A program made the position numbers and the translations under genes. Shown here piece by piece: positions 58,119-64,000 of a stretch of 64,000 nt of DNA; positions within the stretch are counted from its first letter, which is position 1; each line of letters starts with the position of its first letter. Below the pieces are notes generated by a model. It saw only the letters and a list, made by a program, of their open reading frames with translations. It ran no database searches and was not told where the DNA came from. The DNA is from Polyangia bacterium (GTDB lineage: Bacteria; Myxococcota_A; Polyangia; Nannocystales; Nannocystaceae), in contig JAUIKS010000014.1 of the NCBI GenBank assembly GCA_030430565.1, positions 62,001 to 126,000 on the forward strand, in the 5' to 3' direction.

Positions 58119-59669
58119 TCAGTGTCCACCCACGACGTTGAATCGCGGGATGTTCTTGAGCGTGACGAGGATGTCGCGGTGCTTGGCCGTGGCCTCGAAT
58201 TCATTGAGGATCTCGGCGGCGTCGTGGTCGATATAGTTCGCGGTCGAGCCGTCGATCTCGACCTCCACGCCGTCCGGGAGCTCGCTGAGCAGGTGGTCGA
58301 GGTTGGCCTTGTTGAGGAACGAGACGTTCTCGGCGAGCTCGATGCGGATGTGCCGGCGGCCGTTCTCGAGCGTCTCGTCGCGGTGGTGGATGTAGGCCGT
58401 GTTGCGCGAATTGGCGTAGAGGATGAAGAACACGCCGGCCACGAGGCCGATCGTCACGCCCTTGAGCAGGTCGGTGAAGATGATGGCGAAGAACGTGATC
58501 ATGAAGGGGATCCAGACGTTCTTCTCGAGCCGCAGCATGCCGCGGTGCAGCTTGATCGGCGTCAGGCGATAGCCGATGACGAGCAGCACGGCGGCGAGCG
58601 AGGACAGCGGGATGCGGGCCAGCAGCGCGGGGATGAAGACGACCGCGAGCAGCAGCCACAGGCCGTGGAGGATCGCCGCGAGCCGCGTACGGCCGCCGGC
58701 GTGCACGTTGGCCGAGCCGCGGATGATGACCGCCGTGACCGGGATGCCGCCGAGCAAGCCCGCGACGAAGTTGCCGATGCCCTGGGCCTTGAGCTCGAGG
58801 TTCGGCGGCGAGGCCCGGCCGAGCGGATCGAGCTTGTCGATGGCCTCGACGCACAAGAGCGTCTCCAAGCTCGCGACCGCGGCGATCGTCGCCGCGTGCA
58901 CCCAGACTTGGGTGTCGGCGAGCGCGCTGAGCACCGGCGAGTCGAGCTGGCTGGTCAGCTCGCTGATGTTGGAGAACACCGGCATCGGGACCAGCAGCTC
59001 GCCCGTGTTCGCGAGCTCGGGCGCGTAGAGGACGAAGAGCTCGTTGAGCGCGGTGCCGGCGATGACCGCGAGCAGCGGCGCCGGCATGAGCTTGAAGTCT
59101 TTGAGGCCAGGTACGCGCGGGACGAGCAGCAGGATGAACAGCGAGACCGCCGCGATGATCGCCGCGCCCGCGTGCATGGCCTCGAGCGCGTTCCCGAGCG
59201 CCGAGATGGTGTTGAGCCCGTCGGGCTGGAAGAACGCGAGGTCGCCCTCGTAGTCGCTGTCAAAGCCGACGGCGTGCGGGATCTGCTTGAGGATCAGGAT
59301 CGCGCCGATCGCCGCGAGCATCCCGCGGATGACGGAGGACGGGAAGTAGTGGGCGAACACGCCGGCGCGCAGGAAGCCGAGGAGGACCTGGAGCGCGCCG
59401 GCGATGCAGACGGCGGTGAGGAAGCCGTCGTAGCCGAGGTCGTTGATCGCCGCGAGCACGAGCACGAGGAGGCCAGCGGCGGGTCCGCTCACCGAGAGCT
59501 CCGATCGGCTGATCAGCGAGACGACGACGCCGCCGACGATCCCGGAGATGAGCCCGGCGATCGGCGGGGCGCCCGAGGCGAGCGCGATCCCGAGACAGAG
59601 CGGGAGGGCGACGAGCGCGACGACCAGGCTCGCTGCGGCGTCCACGCCGATGTATTGCTTATCGATCAT
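58119..59669 (-). CDS. SulP-family anion transporter with C-terminal STAS-like domain
   Basis: An inner-membrane transporter of 516 aa (SLC26/SulP) for sulphate, bicarbonate or a related anion. It has the conserved start (VVALVALPLCLGIALASGAPP), the SELSVSGPAAGL substrate-site segment, and 10-14 membrane spans, then a short STAS domain of about 100 residues ending VVGGH. In the STAS helix start the usual phospho-Ser position reads D-H-D-A, so phosphoregulation may be absent. The ion cannot be told. The SnoaL-like gene follows on the same strand. Confidence 0.87.
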   Translation of the reverse strand: MIDKQYIGVDAAASLVVALVALPLCLGIALASGAPPIAGLISGIVGGVVVSLISRSELSVSGPAAGLLVLVLAAINDLGYDGFLTAVCIAGALQVLLGFLRAGVFAHYFPSSVIRGMLAAIGAILILKQIPHAVGFDSDYEGDLAFFQPDGLNTISALGNALEAMHAGAAIIAAVSLFILLLVPRVPGLKDFKLMPAPLLAVIAGTALNELFVLYAPELANTGELLVPMPVFSNISELTSQLDSPVLSALADTQVWVHAATIAAVASLETLLCVEAIDKLDPLGRASPPNLELKAQGIGNFVAGLLGGIPVTAVIIRGSANVHAGGRTRLAAILHGLWLLLAVVFIPALLARIPLSSLAAVLLVIGYRLTPIKLHRGMLRLEKNVWIPFMITFFAIIFTDLLKGVTIGLVAGVFFILYANSRNTAYIHHRDETLENGRRHIRIELAENVSFLNKANLDHLLSELPDGVEVEIDGSTANYIDHDAAEILNEFEATAKHRDILVTLKNIPRFNVVGGH

Positions 59670-59813
59670 GCCGACTGAGATCCGTGGAATCGTTGGAAAC
59701 TTCGCACCTCACCATGACGGCGCATAGTGCGTAAAAATTCCCGTCGGTGGCTAAGCTACCACCGCGAGCTGGGTCCGAATCAATAGCAGGCGACCCGTAC
59801 GGCGTTTAGATGG

Positions 59814-59828
59814 GCGACATAATGTCGC
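59814..59828. promoter_or_regulatory. Palindrome GCGACAT-A-ATGTCGC
   Basis: A perfect inverted repeat of 7 bases around one A, in the 220-base gap between the helicase stop and the SulP start. It holds GACA and TGTC halves like the dispersed element but in the opposite order. Possible operator or terminator loop. Confidence 0.35.
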
Positions 59829-59889
59829 GGGTCGTGGCGGGCCTTGAAACCCAGCGACCTCGTGCTAAGGCGCTGCGCTTCGCGCGGGT

Positions 59890-61953
59890 TCACGTCCCCG
59901 GGTCGGCGTCGCTCGGCGCCTCTTCGATCTGCCAGCGCTCAAACACGGCCGGGGCGCGGTCACACTCGGCGAGGAAGCGGCTGGGGCGGAGCCAGCGCGA
60001 CGGCCCGTCGCCTGTCTCTTCGATCAGCGGGTAGCACATGTAGAGCTCGTCGGCGGCGCGCGTCGTAGCGACGTAGAACAGCCGCCGCTCCTCCTCGACG
60101 GAGGCCGGGTCGCGCAGCGACTGCTTCATCGGGAACCGGCCGTCGGCGAGCCAGAGCGCGAACACGATCGGCCACTCCAGGCCCTTCGCCTGGTGGATCG
60201 TCGAGAGCACGAGGTGGTCGTCGGGGTCGCCGGCGGCGACGACGTTCTCGGCGCTGAGCCCCTGCAGGAGCGAGAGCTCGCTGAGGAACTCGCGGGCGTC
60301 GGGGAAGCGCTCGGCGAAGCCCGCGAGCTGCTCGAGGTCGTCTTTGCGCACGCTCGCGTTGTTGAAGGTGCGCTCGGCGTAGTCGCTGTAGTGCGCCCCG
60401 ACGATCGCGCGGATCATGACGCCGGGGTTCACCTGGGTCGGGTCCTCGAGCACCGCCCAGAGCCGGGCGAGGCGCTCGAGCGCCGGGCGGGCGCGGCCGC
60501 GGGCGAAGCCGGCTTGGTGCGCGAGGATCTGCCCGCTCGTCGCCCGCGCCGGCAGCGGGCTCGCGCCTGCCCGAAGGTGCTGGTTCGGATCCTCGGCGCC
60601 GGACAGCCGGCGCGCGAGGGTCTCGGCCGTCTGCACGCCGACGCCGGGCCACAGCCGCAGCAGCCGGACCCAGGCGAGCTCGTCGCGCGGGTTCTCGCGC
60701 GCGCGCAGGTAGGAGACGACGTCCTTGATGTGCGCCTGCTCGAAGAAGCGCAGGCCGCTGCGGACCGAGAACGGGATCTGGCGGCGCGTCAGCTCGACCT
60801 GCAGCTCGAGGCTGTGGCTGTGGTTGCGGTAGAGCACGGCCATGCGCGACAGCGGCATGTTGTACTCGTGGTGCAGCTCGAGCACGCGCTGCGCGACGAA
60901 CTCGGCCTGCTGGTAGACGTCGCGCAGGGGGATCAGCGCCGGCGTCGGGCCTGACTGCTTGACCGCCTGCAGATCCTTGGGGTGCTGGTGCTTGTTGTGG
61001 CGGATGCTGCGGTTGGCGAGCTGGAGGATCTCGGGGGTCGAGCGGTAGTTGATCGTCAGCTTGAGGATCGTCGCGCCGGCGTTGCGGTGCGCGAAGTCGG
61101 CGATCAGCCGGATGTCGGCGCCGCGGAAGCTGTAGATCGACTGGGCGTCATCGCCGACGCAGGTCAGGCTGCGGTGCTCGAGCGCCATCGCGTCGACCAA
61201 GGCGCCCTGCATCGCGTTGATGTCCTGGTACTCGTCGACGAGCACGTGGTCGTAGCGCGCGCGCAGCGTGCGGGCGACCGAGGCGAGCTCGGGGTCCTCG
61301 AGCAGGCGCATCCACTGCGAGAGCAGGTCGTCGAAGTCGCAGAGGTTCATCTGCCGCTTGCGCTCGGCGTAGCGCTGGGCGACGTGATCGATCGCGACCG
61401 CCTGATCGAGCAGCTTGATCTTGTGCTCCTCGACCACGCGACGCATCGGCCGGCGCGTGCCGGTCGCCAGCGAGATCAGGCTCTGCAGCACCTTGGGCGC
61501 CGGGAACCTGCGGGCCGTGAGCTTGGCGAGGCCCTGCTCGGCGACCACCGCCGAGAGCAGCGTGCGCGCGTCCTCGGGGTCGAGGATGCCGAAGTCTGAG
61601 GAGCGGCCGACGGCCTCGCCGAACTCGCGCAGGATCCGGTTGCCGATGTGGTGGAAGGTGCCCGCGGAGCAGCGGCGCATGTCGATGCCGAGCAGCTCCT
61701 CGACGCGCGAGACCATCTCGCGCGCGGCCCGGTTGGTGAAGGTGCACAGCAGGATGCGCTCGGGCGGCACGCCGCCGGCGACGAGCCGCGCGACGCGGTA
61801 GGTGAGCGTGCGGGTCTTGCCGGTGCCGGCGCCCGCGAGCACGAGGATCGGCCCGGGCGCGGCCTCAACGACCGCGAGCTGCTGGGGGTTGAGATCGCGC
61901 GAGAGGTCGAAGCGGAGCTTCTTGGGGGCCGCGGTCTTGAGGACGTACTTCAT
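59890..61953 (-). CDS. UvrD/Rep/PcrA-type superfamily 1 DNA helicase
   Basis: A 3'-to-5' ATP-dependent DNA helicase of 687 aa in DNA repair and replication restart. Motifs are in order: Walker A AGAGTGKTRTL (about residue 45), motif Ia (CTFTNRAAREM), motif II LVDEYQDIN, motif III VGDDAQSIYSFRGAD, motif IV NYRSTPEIL, motif V STIHQAKGLEW and motif VI YVATTRAADELY. All are intact. Unlike many UvrD proteins it has no recognisable RNA polymerase-binding C-terminal Tudor domain. It follows the S9 peptidase gene by 33 bases, possibly co-transcribed. Confidence 0.93.
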   Translation of the reverse strand: MKYVLKTAAPKKLRFDLSRDLNPQQLAVVEAAPGPILVLAGAGTGKTRTLTYRVARLVAGGVPPERILLCTFTNRAAREMVSRVEELLGIDMRRCSAGTFHHIGNRILREFGEAVGRSSDFGILDPEDARTLLSAVVAEQGLAKLTARRFPAPKVLQSLISLATGTRRPMRRVVEEHKIKLLDQAVAIDHVAQRYAERKRQMNLCDFDDLLSQWMRLLEDPELASVARTLRARYDHVLVDEYQDINAMQGALVDAMALEHRSLTCVGDDAQSIYSFRGADIRLIADFAHRNAGATILKLTINYRSTPEILQLANRSIRHNKHQHPKDLQAVKQSGPTPALIPLRDVYQQAEFVAQRVLELHHEYNMPLSRMAVLYRNHSHSLELQVELTRRQIPFSVRSGLRFFEQAHIKDVVSYLRARENPRDELAWVRLLRLWPGVGVQTAETLARRLSGAEDPNQHLRAGASPLPARATSGQILAHQAGFARGRARPALERLARLWAVLEDPTQVNPGVMIRAIVGAHYSDYAERTFNNASVRKDDLEQLAGFAERFPDAREFLSELSLLQGLSAENVVAAGDPDDHLVLSTIHQAKGLEWPIVFALWLADGRFPMKQSLRDPASVEEERRLFYVATTRAADELYMCYPLIEETGDGPSRWLRPSRFLAECDRAPAVFERWQIEEAPSDADPGT

Positions 61954-61986
61954 ACCGCCGTGGTGGTGGTGCTGTCGCGCGGATCT

Positions 61987-64000
<2,014 letters not shown>

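Noticed and set aside
58071..59678. 535-codon plus-strand frame over the SulP gene
   Set aside because: Extreme Asp/Glu/Arg composition, antisense to an obvious membrane transporter.

Overview
The window is GC-rich (by eye about 70% G+C) bacterial chromosome and looks like Myxococcota, most likely the Nannocystaceae/Nannocystineae side. The evidence is the very high density of secreted lipoproteins with long Ser/Thr/Gly/Asp-rich linkers after the lipobox Cys, Cys-rich repeat proteins, WG-x-x-x-DD-x-x-AVG propeller-like repeats, an IgGFc-binding-type protein, a singlet bacterial histone and many peptidases. There are no rRNA or tRNA genes, CRISPR array, insertion sequence or phage module that I can see. 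About 44 protein genes are called; most are single genes or two-gene units.

Layout: 0-6 kb, a truncated class III cyclase, an M23 endopeptidase lipoprotein, a trypsin-like protease and an orphan family-5 solute-binding protein. 6-14.3 kb, a giant carboxylic acid reductase with a discoidin-like N-terminal extension, a DUF4139 lipoprotein coupled to an archaemetzincin lipoprotein, and an SDR. 14.4-16.6 kb, an AT-richer accessory island with a CBS-domain remnant and a 527-residue protein with a death-like/effector-associated N-terminus. 16.6-29 kb, a biotin-dependent carboxyltransferase, several lipoproteins, a DNA methyltransferase-like protein, a PhyH dioxygenase and a molybdopterin oxidoreductase. 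29-36.8 kb, an unknown protein, a His-rich membrane protein, a lone receiver domain, a second molybdopterin oxidoreductase, a CAP-domain lipoprotein and an alpha/beta hydrolase. 36.8-42.2 kb, a methyl-cycle group (ahcY under an S-adenosylhomocysteine riboswitch, a gamma-glutamyltransferase, mtnP and a PfkB kinase). 42.2-64 kb, an M1 peptidase coupled to a membrane protein, tsaE, a bacterial histone, an M20 peptidase, an acyltransferase, lipoproteins, a thioesterase, a double M16 peptidase, a GST, a Pepco-like protein, a SulP transporter with a SnoaL-like partner, a UvrD/PcrA-type helicase and an S9 peptidase cut by the window end.

Two features run through the whole window. First, about nineteen genes have a TAnnnT-type -10 hexamer only 6-10 bases before the start codon and no Shine-Dalgarno sequence, which implies widespread leaderless transcription; I used it to choose several starts. 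Second, a partly palindromic element TG(T/A)C-N6-GACATGT recurs at about ten places, mostly between genes, and once inside the carboxylic acid reductase gene at a domain linker.

The strongest candidates for new biology are the death-like-domain protein at 14861-16444, the histone at 46267-46461, the discoidin-carboxylic acid reductase fusion at 5988-9983, and the two window-wide sequence patterns.
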